Shown piece by piece: positions 34,462 through 42,852 of a stretch of 47,169 nt of DNA. This DNA comes from Candidatus Caenarcanales bacterium (GTDB taxonomy: Bacteria; Cyanobacteriota; Vampirovibrionia; Caenarcaniphilales; Caenarcanaceae). The stretch spans positions 1 to 47,169 of the forward strand of contig JASJDU010000017.1 in the NCBI GenBank assembly GCA_030065015.1, written 5' to 3'. A program made the position numbers and the translations under genes. Positions within the stretch are counted from its first letter, which is position 1. The number at the start of each line of letters is the position of its first letter. The notes beneath the pieces are model-generated. The model did not search any database and was not told the origin of the DNA. It saw only the letters and a list, made by a program, of their open reading frames with translations.

Positions 34462-35628
34462 ATGAGTACTAACAATAGTATTTTTAAGATTGTTATTTCA
34501 GCTTGTCTTGCTCTTGGAATTGGCTTTGGTGGCGGTTTTTCTTTAGGTCAATTATATTCTAGTCAATTTGGCTCGCCTAGTGAAGACTTTCAAGTTGTAA
34601 AAACACCGAGAAGAATGCTCTCCTCAACCATAAGCTATGCACCTGCTGTTGATAAGGCAAATTCGGCTGTAGTCAACGTTTTTTCAGAGAAAACTGTTAG
34701 GAGCATTTCCCCACTTCAGCTATTTTGGGGCGATATACTTAATCAGAATAGTTACGGATTTCCTCCTGTTAGTAGAAGTCAGAGAAGTTTAGGTTCCGGT
34801 GTAATCATTTCCAAAGATGGTTATGTGCTAACAAACAGCCATGTAATTAGAGATGCAAGTAAGATTCAAGTTGCTTTATCTAGTGGAAAAGAATTTAACG
34901 CAAAACTTATTGGAGCTGATTCGAAGACGGATTTAGCTTTACTCAAAATAGAAGACAAAAATTTGCCTCATATACCTTTTGCTGATTCGGAGCAAGTTGA
35001 AACTGGAGATGTTGTTTTAGCAATTGGCAATCCTTTCGGTATTGGACAAACTGTGACAATGGGTATTGTAAGCGCTAAAAAGAGAGAAAATCTCGGCCTT
35101 CTTGATTATGAAGACTTTATTCAGACAGATGCAGCAATTAATCCGGGTAATTCTGGAGGCGCATTAGTTGATTCTAAAGGTAATTTAATAGGAATCAATA
35201 CCGCTTTATTCTCCAAATCAGGTGGATATCAGGGAATTGGATTTGCGGTTCCCTCCAACTTAGCAAAGAAAATAGCTGAAGATTTGCGAAAAAATGGAAA
35301 GGTAAAGAGATCTTTCCTTGGAGTTTCAGTGATAAACCTTCAAGAAGAAATAAATCCTCTTACTGCATATTTATTGAAAAAGGGCTATGAAAGAGGTGCT
35401 TTAGTAATTAAGGTTCAACAAAATGGACCCGCAGATAGAGCTGGAGTGAAGCAAGGAACTTTAATTACTAAGGTTAACAATATACAAATAGAATCCTCAG
35501 AAAAATTATTTAAATTGGTATCTGAATCTTCTCCAGAAAAAGCCTTGGATATTCAAGCCATTGTTGTTGATATAGAAACAGGGAAAATATCTAAAGAAAA
35601 TTATTCAGTTAAGCCACAAGTGAATTGA
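34462..35628 (+). CDS. HtrA/DegP-family periplasmic serine protease with one PDZ domain
   Basis: A trypsin-fold protease for misfolded envelope proteins. The catalytic triad is H127 (LTNSHVI), D157 (SKTDLALL) and S231 (PGNSGGAL). One PDZ domain (about 280-375) follows. The N-terminus (residues about 8-30, G/L-rich) is a membrane anchor or signal sequence. With 388 aa and one PDZ domain it is like cyanobacterial HhoA/HhoB/HtrA or DegS, not DegP (two PDZ). It sits after the IS5 remnant. Confidence 0.94.
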   Translation: MSTNNSIFKIVISACLALGIGFGGGFSLGQLYSSQFGSPSEDFQVVKTPRRMLSSTISYAPAVDKANSAVVNVFSEKTVRSISPLQLFWGDILNQNSYGFPPVSRSQRSLGSGVIISKDGYVLTNSHVIRDASKIQVALSSGKEFNAKLIGADSKTDLALLKIEDKNLPHIPFADSEQVETGDVVLAIGNPFGIGQTVTMGIVSAKKRENLGLLDYEDFIQTDAAINPGNSGGALVDSKGNLIGINTALFSKSGGYQGIGFAVPSNLAKKIAEDLRKNGKVKRSFLGVSVINLQEEINPLTAYLLKKGYERGALVIKVQQNGPADRAGVKQGTLITKVNNIQIESSEKLFKLVSESSPEKALDIQAIVVDIETGKISKENYSVKPQVN

Positions 35629-35646
35629 AGCAAATTATTATTGCTT
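35628..35646 (+). terminator. Small hairpin after htrA
   Basis: AAGCAA and TTGCTT form a 6-bp stem around seven bases, starting at the last base of the stop codon. No strong T-run follows, so termination is weakly supported. Confidence 0.3.
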
Positions 35647-35774
35647 ATTACGGTGTAACTTTATCAAACCTGTAATATTCATAAAAATCATTAGATTAGT
35701 TGAAATATTGGGAATGAAATATATGGATTTCCCTAATTATTTGCTTAGTCATCTCTAAGTTTTTGCTTTTCTAA

Positions 35775-37763
35775 ATGGCTGGAAAAATAAATATTTTTGC
35801 TAATAGCAGTTTTGATGATCAACCTGAAGAAGAAAACTCAGCTTTTTTTAATGAAAATGTTATTGATGAAAGCAAGCAAAAGGACGACCTGAATAAAGTA
35901 ATTTCGATTGATATTTTTAATCAAAAGCAAATAAAGCAAGAGAAAACTCAATTAAGTTCTAATTTTTCGGATTCTCCTGAAGAAATTATTTCAAATACAT
36001 CAAATGACAGTCTTGACGGCAAGCAGTTAAATTTGTTTGAAGAATTAGAGAAATTAAGAATTAACCATAAAGATCAAAAGTCTAAACTTCAAGACATTGA
36101 GTTTCAGCTTAAAGATCAGATATCCAAGATTGATACCGTCTCGGATTTGCTTAATCTAACAAAGCAAAAAATCAAGAAAGTACACCTTGAACAAAAAAAA
36201 GCAAATCTAGATTTTCACAATAATAACCACAAGCACACAGCTTCAATTGAGAGAACCTTTAAATCGATTGATATTTTAAAAAAGCAATTTGAGCAAAGCT
36301 CAACGGCTCAAAAGGAATATCTGGAAAAAATTGAAAAAAGAATTCAAGAGCAAAGCAATAAATTTACAAACACCATAGAATTCCATGCTTTGCTGGAAGA
36401 GAAAATAAATAATTATTTCAGTTCAAATAAAAGATTCAAAGAAAAAAGTTCTTATCAAAAAGATTTGACAGTTCCTTCAGATGACAGACTAAAGGATATG
36501 GAAGAGCTCAGAAACCAAATATTAATTCTCAACTTGAGAATTGAACAAATCTTTGAGACTTCAAATGTTCTACAAAGTCAAATTAACAAAACTCTATCCA
36601 ATTCAAATTTTATTGAAGAGCTCAATTCAAAAGTTGAAGAACTCTCTCAAAAAGCCTTAAACAATCACCAGTCTGAGTCTTCTCCCTCTGATGAAGAAAT
36701 CAGTAATCTATTAAACAGTTACCTTAATGGTATTAGAGATGAATTAGACAAGAAACTAGAGATCAAAATGAATCTTTTAGAAGATCGGATTAACGAACAA
36801 AATCAAGATCTTCTGTCTTACAAAAACATTAATTCAAACAATGATTCACCCGAAATTCTTGATTTTGTAAGCGACCTAGATCTACTAAATACTAGGATTA
36901 ATGAGAGTGATAGCAATGTTTCAAAGCTCAATAATGAAGTTTCATCTCTTAAGAAACAATTTTTGCAGGAAAAAGAAAAGTATCAATCTTCAATCGAAGA
37001 CTTTGCCAAGAATGTAAATCAAACTAACCAAAGAATTAGTCAAGAACTGAAAAGCCAAGCAACAAAAATCAAAAGAGTCTTACAAATTCTCAAACTGACG
37101 AAGTCCAAGTTTGTTGGCTTAATAAATAAACAAAGCTCTGAATCATCAATCAAAGAGGTAACAAAAGATGAGTATGGTAAGTTGATTCGCGGTTCTTATA
37201 GAAGAGAAATAGTACAAATCTTATTATTGGTAATTTTCATCGGACTAGTTCTATTTGATTCTCTCAAAGGTTTTCAGAATCAAGAAAGTATTAAGACTAT
37301 CCAAAGATCTGTTGATGCTAAGTCAATTGAAATTAATAAAGTTGAAAATCGTCTTCAAACTTCTATCAACTCATTGAGATCAATCTTTGAAAAGAATAAG
37401 AAGAAAACTAGTGAAAAATTTTCTAACATTGAAAGGCAATTGAGTAAAAAAACTTCTTCACATAAGTTAAGAAGAAAAATTCAAGCTAAGAAAAAAATAA
37501 AAGCTTCTTATAAAAATAAAAGCTCTGTAAATAGAGCACTTCCTACAAAGAAAAATAATATTCAGGAACCCAGCTTTCAATCAGTGGATTTCTCTAACAT
37601 AAAGCCATATGTATACAATAAACATACCGATTCAGAAAAAAGTAGTAAAGAAATTTCTTCCATAATCAAATCAGCAATATCAAATAAGGAAAATACTTCC
37701 AATGCTCTCTTCAGTCAATTAGTTAATCAAGGAAAAGCTTTATACAAAAATAGAATTGATTAG
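35775..37763 (+). CDS. Large coiled-coil protein with one membrane helix (662 aa)
   Basis: Unrecognised. Residues 1-80 are acidic and disordered; residues about 85-460 are long stretches of Lys/Glu/Gln/Leu heptads, coiled coil by eye. A single hydrophobic helix (about 477-497, QILLLVIFIGLVLF) follows, then another helix-rich segment (505-560). A strongly basic, K/S-rich stretch comes next (about 560-600), then a short polar tail. The N-terminal coiled coil would be cytoplasmic if the helix is a simple type II anchor. Possible roles are scaffold or cell-shape/polarity protein, but nothing confirms them. It stands between htrA and the respiratory cluster. Confidence 0.7.
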   Translation: MAGKINIFANSSFDDQPEEENSAFFNENVIDESKQKDDLNKVISIDIFNQKQIKQEKTQLSSNFSDSPEEIISNTSNDSLDGKQLNLFEELEKLRINHKDQKSKLQDIEFQLKDQISKIDTVSDLLNLTKQKIKKVHLEQKKANLDFHNNNHKHTASIERTFKSIDILKKQFEQSSTAQKEYLEKIEKRIQEQSNKFTNTIEFHALLEEKINNYFSSNKRFKEKSSYQKDLTVPSDDRLKDMEELRNQILILNLRIEQIFETSNVLQSQINKTLSNSNFIEELNSKVEELSQKALNNHQSESSPSDEEISNLLNSYLNGIRDELDKKLEIKMNLLEDRINEQNQDLLSYKNINSNNDSPEILDFVSDLDLLNTRINESDSNVSKLNNEVSSLKKQFLQEKEKYQSSIEDFAKNVNQTNQRISQELKSQATKIKRVLQILKLTKSKFVGLINKQSSESSIKEVTKDEYGKLIRGSYRREIVQILLLVIFIGLVLFDSLKGFQNQESIKTIQRSVDAKSIEINKVENRLQTSINSLRSIFEKNKKKTSEKFSNIERQLSKKTSSHKLRRKIQAKKKIKASYKNKSSVNRALPTKKNNIQEPSFQSVDFSNIKPYVYNKHTDSEKSSKEISSIIKSAISNKENTSNALFSQLVNQGKALYKNRID

Positions 37764-37876
37764 GATTTTAACTCTAGAAATATACCTGAAGAAGCGATGA
37801 ATAAAATCCTTAGTGTTGTTTAAGTGTTGATTTGTTTAGTGAAGAGTACATGTATCTGTATGAATGAATTTCTTTA

Positions 37877-37906
37877 TTGACAAATTTTGTTAAGCTTTAA
37901 TAGCGA
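37877..37906 (+). promoter_or_regulatory. Possible promoter of the Rieske/cytochrome b cluster
   Basis: TTGACA at 37877-37882 is a perfect -35 hexamer. At 17-18 bp spacing the -10 is weak (TAGCGA at about 37901). It lies 49-54 bp upstream of the first gene of the cluster, a sensible place for a promoter. Confidence 0.35.
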
Positions 37907-37930
37907 AATAATGACACTAACTTAAGATAA

Positions 37931-38926
37931 ATGAAAGATTTTCCTCTTGGTGATATGCCACTTCCAGGATCTCCCTGGTTATTTGTGCCCTTATTGATTT
38001 TAATTTTTTGGCTTCATTTAGTTGCAATGTGGTTAATGTTTGGAAGCCTTATTGTAGGAATAGTTGAAGTTGTTAAGAACAAAGTTAATTGGAAAGAAAG
38101 TAAAGCAATTCGTTATTTACCAGTTATAACAGCACTGGTTATTAATTTAGGTGTGCCTCCATTATTATTTCTCCAAGTTTTATATTCTCCGTTCTTTTTC
38201 AGTAGCTCGGTCATAATTTCAGTACCTTGGTTGGCAATATTTTTCTTATTAATGATCGGCTATGGTTTTATGTATCTAGCCAGATATGGTGCTCAGCAAA
38301 ACTGGCAAGCTGTTGTTTGCTTAGTGGTTTCTTTAATTTCAGTAACTGTAATTTCATTCATTTTTTCCAATAATATGTCTTTGATGATTAAGCCTGAGTA
38401 TTGGAAAGAGCTATATTCTTATACGCAAAATGGTTTGAATTTGTATCCAAATTTACCTGAAGTAGTTTCCAGATGGCTATGGGTTTTATCAGCCGTTTTC
38501 GCCGCCGGAACAGCGATGCTCCAACGTTCGAAAAATTGGGTTATTCCTAGTTCTATCATTAGTATTGTTACTTTAATCGTTTACCGTGGTTTCTTGTCCA
38601 CTGAAGTTCTGAGCCACTCTCTCGTCAGTGGTGGAATTGTAGTGGATCTCGTTTTAGCCGCTGGAGTTTTGCTTATACCGTTCCTTAAGTTAAATGATAA
38701 ATCTTTGCGCATTTTATTATTTGCTTGGGTCGGTTTGAAGGGAGCTGCAGTAGTGGCAATAAGGCATGGAATACGTTCAGCCACATTGGATCCTGTATAT
38801 CCATTGAATCAATTGCCAGTGCAATCTCAGCCGGGTTTGATTACAATATTCCTTATCGCTTTAGCAATTGGTGTTATTGCTGTCTCCTGGATGTATTTAA
38901 AAGGACGTAAAGAGCTAGCTATATAG
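37931..38926 (+). CDS. Polytopic membrane protein of the Rieske/cytochrome b cluster
   Basis: I do not recognise the family. The 331-aa product has about nine hydrophobic segments (near 15-45, 64-86, 93-115, 126-147, 178-195, 203-222, 228-250, 260-277 and 303-323). Segment one holds FWLHLVAMWLMFGS and segment two ends in LGVPPLLFLQVLYSPFFF, a patterned, probably conserved stretch. Histidines in or near helices (H29, H224 and H278 by count) could bind heme or quinone. There is no CXXCH motif, so it is not a c-type cytochrome. It is 11 bp upstream of the Rieske gene, so it is probably a partner subunit of the cytochrome bc/b6f-like complex. Confidence 0.7.
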   Translation: MKDFPLGDMPLPGSPWLFVPLLILIFWLHLVAMWLMFGSLIVGIVEVVKNKVNWKESKAIRYLPVITALVINLGVPPLLFLQVLYSPFFFSSSVIISVPWLAIFFLLMIGYGFMYLARYGAQQNWQAVVCLVVSLISVTVISFIFSNNMSLMIKPEYWKELYSYTQNGLNLYPNLPEVVSRWLWVLSAVFAAGTAMLQRSKNWVIPSSIISIVTLIVYRGFLSTEVLSHSLVSGGIVVDLVLAAGVLLIPFLKLNDKSLRILLFAWVGLKGAAVVAIRHGIRSATLDPVYPLNQLPVQSQPGLITIFLIALAIGVIAVSWMYLKGRKELAI

Positions 38927-38937
38927 GTTAATATAAA

Positions 38938-39438
38938 ATGAAGATTGAAGAAAAAACAGAATTAGAATTAGAGGAAGAAAAACACGAAGACTTTGTTGAT
39001 TCTCCTGAAAGAAGAAATTTTATGGCTGCCTTGATTGGTGGGGCAACAGCGGCTTATGCTGCTGGAATTGGTTTTGTAATATATCGTTATCTATCATCAG
39101 GAATCACCGATTCTGCGCAACTAGAAGCTATTAAAGAAATTAAGGTCGATGGTGTTGCAACGATGAAGGATAATTCCTATAAAATGTTTAAATTTGGTTC
39201 TAAGCCTGGAATCTTAATCAAAGATAATAAAGGTGAATTAAAAGCATTTAATGCCGTTTGTTCTCACTTAGGCTGTACAGTTTCTTACCAGCCCGATAAA
39301 AGCCGTATCTTCTGTGCTTGTCATGGGGGTGTTTACGATCCGGAAACAGGTAAGAATATTGCTGGACCTCCTCCAGAACCTTTGAAGAGATATCAAGTTG
39401 TTACAAAAGAAGATGGCGTTTACGTTGAAAGGGCATAG
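38938..39438 (+). CDS. Rieske iron-sulfur protein (bc/b6f type)
   Basis: The 166-aa protein has one membrane helix (about 29-49, ALIGGATAAYAAGIGFVIY) preceded by an acidic N-terminus, then a soluble Rieske domain. The 2Fe-2S ligands are C108 and H110 (CSHLGC) and C126 and H129 (CACHGG); C113 and C128 form the disulfide. The last hinge residues and the PPPEPL turn (144-149) are typical. It moves electrons from quinol to a c-type cytochrome or other acceptor. It lies between the polytopic protein and cytochrome b, with gaps of 11 and 9 bp. Confidence 0.95.
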   Translation: MKIEEKTELELEEEKHEDFVDSPERRNFMAALIGGATAAYAAGIGFVIYRYLSSGITDSAQLEAIKEIKVDGVATMKDNSYKMFKFGSKPGILIKDNKGELKAFNAVCSHLGCTVSYQPDKSRIFCACHGGVYDPETGKNIAGPPPEPLKRYQVVTKEDGVYVERA

Positions 39439-39447
39439 GTTTAGTTA

Positions 39448-40647
39448 ATGAGTCTTGAAACTAAGGAAAAACAATCTAATGAGCTCTGGCAAACTCTCCA
39501 GCAGGAGCTAGATGACAGATTGAAGATTAAGGAATTGTCCGAATTGGCCAGTCACAAAACCGTTCCTATTCACAAACATTCTGTTTGGTATTATTTTGGT
39601 GGTATATCTTTGTTCTTCTTTGTAATTCAGATGGTTACTGGAATGCTTTTGTTGATGCACTATGAACCTGGTGTTGCAACTTCTTATGCATCTGTACAAA
39701 AACTGTTGAACAAAGTTGAGTTCGGTCAGATTATGAGATCTTTTCATAGTTGGGCTGCTAATTTGATGGTTGCTTCCGTTTTAATTCATATGTTTAGCGC
39801 ATACTTCATGAAGGCTTATCAAAAGCCTCGTGAAATAACTTGGTTTAGTGGAGCAATTCTTCTTTTCTTGACAATAACTTTAGGTTTTACCGGTTACTTG
39901 CTGCCATGGGATGATATTGCTTATTTTGCAACTAAAGTGGGACTTGACATTGCTGAGACCAAGCCGATTATAGATCAATACTGGCCCAAAGGTGTCGAAT
40001 GGCCTGGCACCATTGCTGCTGATATTCTTCGTGGAGGAGCTGATCTTACCAATTTAACCATTCAACGATTTGCCAGTATTCATTATGTGATCTTACCTTG
40101 GGTTTTTGCTGGAGTTTTGGGCTTACACATATTGATGATTCAGCTTCATGGAAACACAATTCCCCAGAAGATTGAAGAATCCAAGCAATATAGAAGAATT
40201 CCTTTCTTTCCAAATTTTGTTTATGAAGACTTATTTGCTTGGCTGTTAACTTTCAATGTTCTTGCAATCATAGCGATAGTTTGGCCATGGGGATTAGGCC
40301 CTGAAGCAGATCCCATTGCACCGGCACCCCCTGGAATACACCCCGAATGGTACTTTATGGCTCCTTTCGAAATATTAAAATGGATGCCACCTTCAGTTGG
40401 ACCAATTAATGGAGAGTTTATTGGAGTTGCTTTATTCGGTGGAGCTAGTGTGTTACTTTTTGCAGTTCCTTTTTGGGATCCTAAAACTAAGGCTGGTAAG
40501 TTTGGAAAAATTGCTACCTATTACGGTGTTTTTGCTCTAATTGGGTTAATTGTTTTTACAATCCTAGCCTATTGGTGCTTAGACAATAAACCTGTTTGTG
40601 TTGCAATGCACGATTTTTTCCCTTGGATTGTTAGAGGGTTTAAGTAA
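39448..40647 (+). CDS. Cytochrome b of a bc/b6f-type complex (single-chain b6 plus subunit IV)
   Basis: The 399-aa protein holds seven helices, the sum of cytochrome b6 (4) and subunit IV (3) in one chain. Heme ligands are H100 and H114 (HX13H) and H212 and H227. The second pair has 14 intervening residues, the spacing typical of b6, against 13 in most bc1. The quinol-site motif is PEWY (299-302). The b6f heme c(n) cysteine (FYCLGG in b6) is replaced: the aligned residues read WYYFGG (47-52). So it has b6-like spacing but probably no heme c(n). It directly follows the Rieske gene. No cytochrome f or c1 gene is in the cluster. Confidence 0.94.
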   Translation: MSLETKEKQSNELWQTLQQELDDRLKIKELSELASHKTVPIHKHSVWYYFGGISLFFFVIQMVTGMLLLMHYEPGVATSYASVQKLLNKVEFGQIMRSFHSWAANLMVASVLIHMFSAYFMKAYQKPREITWFSGAILLFLTITLGFTGYLLPWDDIAYFATKVGLDIAETKPIIDQYWPKGVEWPGTIAADILRGGADLTNLTIQRFASIHYVILPWVFAGVLGLHILMIQLHGNTIPQKIEESKQYRRIPFFPNFVYEDLFAWLLTFNVLAIIAIVWPWGLGPEADPIAPAPPGIHPEWYFMAPFEILKWMPPSVGPINGEFIGVALFGGASVLLFAVPFWDPKTKAGKFGKIATYYGVFALIGLIVFTILAYWCLDNKPVCVAMHDFFPWIVRGFK

Positions 40648-40729
40648 GCATTAATAAGTAATATTTAGATAATTAAAACAATATTACAAAGTAATTTATG
40701 AGGCTTGTATTAATGTAGTATTTACCGCT

Positions 40730-41278
40730 ATGAAAATAGTAGTAGGTATTATCAGCAATAACTTTGTCACAACAGACCAGAAAACTTTTTTCAGAAAAAG
40801 TGACAGACTTGGATTGAAAATGCAATCACAGTCCAAAGTAAAAACTAATAATCCAGAAATAGATATAAGAATAATAAGAAGTAGTTTATTGAAAGACTCT
40901 TTGGGACAACAGTTAATGCAATTACTTGTCAAACTAGCTTTAGAAATGCAAAAACCTGGTTTTATTTCAAATACACGTGTTATCAAACATTCTGTCGAGC
41001 GGAAACAAAGTAGAGGTGTAACTTTAGCTCTGAATAATGAGCAACAAGAATTGTTGAATCTAAAACAAGAAATATATAATTTAATTCTCCAAATGTTTGA
41101 TGGTTATCCTCAAAAAGAGAGTATTGCTTTTCAAAGATTGGAAGAATTTGAGAAACAAATTGAAGGAACCGTAAGTGTTGGTAATGATTCAACGAATGGT
41201 ACTTTAGAAGAGCGTTATCCAATCATCGCAGAATTGTTGGAAATTGTTTACTACCACCTAGAAGGTAAATCTAGTTAA
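40730..41278 (+). CDS. Orphan protein (182 aa)
   Basis: Unrecognised. The soluble product has a short hydrophobic N-terminus, a basic middle (K/R/Q) and an acidic, helix-rich C-terminal half (about 105-180). No signal peptide or membrane helix is evident and there are no cysteines. It begins 82 bp after cytochrome b and converges with hisI. It could be co-transcribed with the respiratory cluster, but the long gap makes that doubtful. Confidence 0.55.
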   Translation: MKIVVGIISNNFVTTDQKTFFRKSDRLGLKMQSQSKVKTNNPEIDIRIIRSSLLKDSLGQQLMQLLVKLALEMQKPGFISNTRVIKHSVERKQSRGVTLALNNEQQELLNLKQEIYNLILQMFDGYPQKESIAFQRLEEFEKQIEGTVSVGNDSTNGTLEERYPIIAELLEIVYYHLEGKSS

Positions 41279-41295
41279 ATATGAATATGGCTAAT

Positions 41296-41772
41296 TTAAA
41301 GCTTTGTCGGATTGGGGGCATCTCCGTAAACCTCTTTTGGATCAAAAGACTTTTTATGGATCGTAAACTCTAATTTGTTTTTTTCAGATTGCTCTGAACC
41401 GATAGGTATTTTTCTATAAAAACATGAACGATAACCAACATGGCAGCTGGCGTTACCTTCAACTGAAACTCTAAGCCATAGAGCGTCTTGATCGTCATCA
41501 ATTAATAGTTCTTCCACTTTTTGCTTAAGTCCACTATTAGCTCCTTTATGCCATAGAACCTCTCTACTCCTGCTCCAGTAAACTGCTTCCCCAAGCTCAA
41601 TTGTTTTCTTTAGTGCTTCTTTGTTCATATAACCAACCATAAGAAGTTCACCGGTTTCATAGTCAGTAGTAATTGCAGTTATCAAACCTCTTTCATCGAA
41701 CTTTGGAGCTAATTCTTGTCCTTCTTCTACTTGTTCAACTGTTTTTCTTTCTGCAAAATCTGTCATCATCAT
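41296..41772 (-). CDS. hisI: Phosphoribosyl-AMP cyclohydrolase
   Basis: HisI catalyses step three of histidine synthesis. The core ([30 protein letters not shown], about 25-53) and the metal-binding [15 protein letters not shown] stretch (about 106-120) are conserved. It is the monofunctional form: there is no C-terminal HisE domain. Three tandem ATGs at 41772, 41769 and 41766 make the exact start ambiguous. No other his gene is beside it. Confidence 0.94.
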   Translation of the reverse strand: MMMTDFAERKTVEQVEEGQELAPKFDERGLITAITTDYETGELLMVGYMNKEALKKTIELGEAVYWSRSREVLWHKGANSGLKQKVEELLIDDDQDALWLRVSVEGNASCHVGYRSCFYRKIPIGSEQSEKNKLEFTIHKKSFDPKEVYGDAPNPTKL

Positions 41773-41839
41773 TACCTAGCAAAATATAATTCCTTGAGCA
41801 AAGTATACTAAGTTTTTTCTTCTATCATTTTCTCTAAGG

Positions 41840-42712
41840 CTAGATCAACTCTGACCTAACATTTCCAGAAGCTTTGACTTTATTGTTACTAAGAGTATAT
41901 TCGATTCTATTAGCTTTTACCTTTGTACGGTTCTGAATTGCTACTGGAGAACCAGTAAAAACTGCTGAAGTTGGATTGCCACTGTCATTGAGAAAAATAT
42001 CCATTCTTTTTGATTGGCAGGTTGTATTTTTGTTTTTTATCCAAGCGCCCTCTTCAAGAACCAGTTTTCTGGGAGATGAGTTGTTATTTGATCCCCTATT
42101 CTTAGAATTATCTTGGAGCATATTCAATTTACCACCCTTCATGAGCATGTTATCTGAAACAGGAGACTCTGAAATTTTGTAAAGAGTAATATCCTCTAAA
42201 TTCTCATTTATAATCGCCTTTTCTGCGTTTATATGGTTTATTCCTTGATCGTCTAGAAAGACTTGAACATTGCCTATCGCTTCGATTGGTTGACCTTTAT
42301 TAATGATAAATTTATCAGCAATCATTTTTGTGTTTTTCTCTATCATTAATACTTCTGTTCTCTCTTCTAGAGTAGTTAACCCAGTATTTCTATTAACATA
42401 AGCTTTTGGTGATTTAACCTTGATCTTAAGATTTTCATCCTCGTCAAAAATTTGTGCTTCAATGTTTTTAGAATGAATAACAGTTAAATTTGCGTTTCCA
42501 AAGCTTTTTTCAGCTCGAATTTTCCATCCTCTTTTGGATTTTTTATTTATTTCTGCAACTTCAATAGAGCTGGCCTCTGGTTGAAATTCAGTGTTTTGTA
42601 CATTTTCTTCAAAATCATGAATCAATTTTGCCGAATTTATATAAGTTGCTCCCAAGATCAGAATTATTGGTGCCACAATTAGGAGTGATTTATAAAAGTT
42701 TTTATTTCTCAA
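41840..42712 (-). CDS. LptC-like LPS export protein
   Basis: A single N-terminal helix (about 9-27, LLIVAPIILILGATYI) anchors the protein. A periplasmic domain with repeated short beta units follows, for example WKIRAEKSFGNANLTVIHS (62-80) and FIINKGQPIEAIGNVQVFL, typical of the LptC/OstA jelly roll. LptC links the LPS transporter to LptA. At 290 aa it is longer than E. coli LptC (191 aa); the C-terminal part resembles a second OstA-like unit (RIEYTLSNNKVKASGNVR). The start is TTG 42712. It is divergent from dnaB. Confidence 0.75.
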   Translation of the reverse strand: MRNKNFYKSLLIVAPIILILGATYINSAKLIHDFEENVQNTEFQPEASSIEVAEINKKSKRGWKIRAEKSFGNANLTVIHSKNIEAQIFDEDENLKIKVKSPKAYVNRNTGLTTLEERTEVLMIEKNTKMIADKFIINKGQPIEAIGNVQVFLDDQGINHINAEKAIINENLEDITLYKISESPVSDNMLMKGGKLNMLQDNSKNRGSNNNSSPRKLVLEEGAWIKNKNTTCQSKRMDIFLNDSGNPTSAVFTGSPVAIQNRTKVKANRIEYTLSNNKVKASGNVRSELI

Positions 42713-42755
42713 TTTTTATAAAGATTCAATTAACCAAACTAGATTAAAATGTTGT

Positions 42756-42788
42756 GTATCTTAAAGATACCACTGTAAAACATATAAT
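42756..42788 (+). promoter_or_regulatory. Palindrome and -10 box between lptC-like and dnaB
   Basis: GTATCTT-A-AAGATAC (42756-42770) is a perfect 7-1-7 palindrome. TATAAT at 42783-42788 is a perfect -10 hexamer for dnaB. The palindrome covers where the -35 box would be, so a bound protein could block dnaB transcription and perhaps the divergent lptC-like gene. Confidence 0.45.
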
Positions 42789-42852
42789 AACATTAGCATA
42801 ATTATTCATTGATGCCATCAAAACTATTAAGCGAGGATATTAAATTAGTTTC

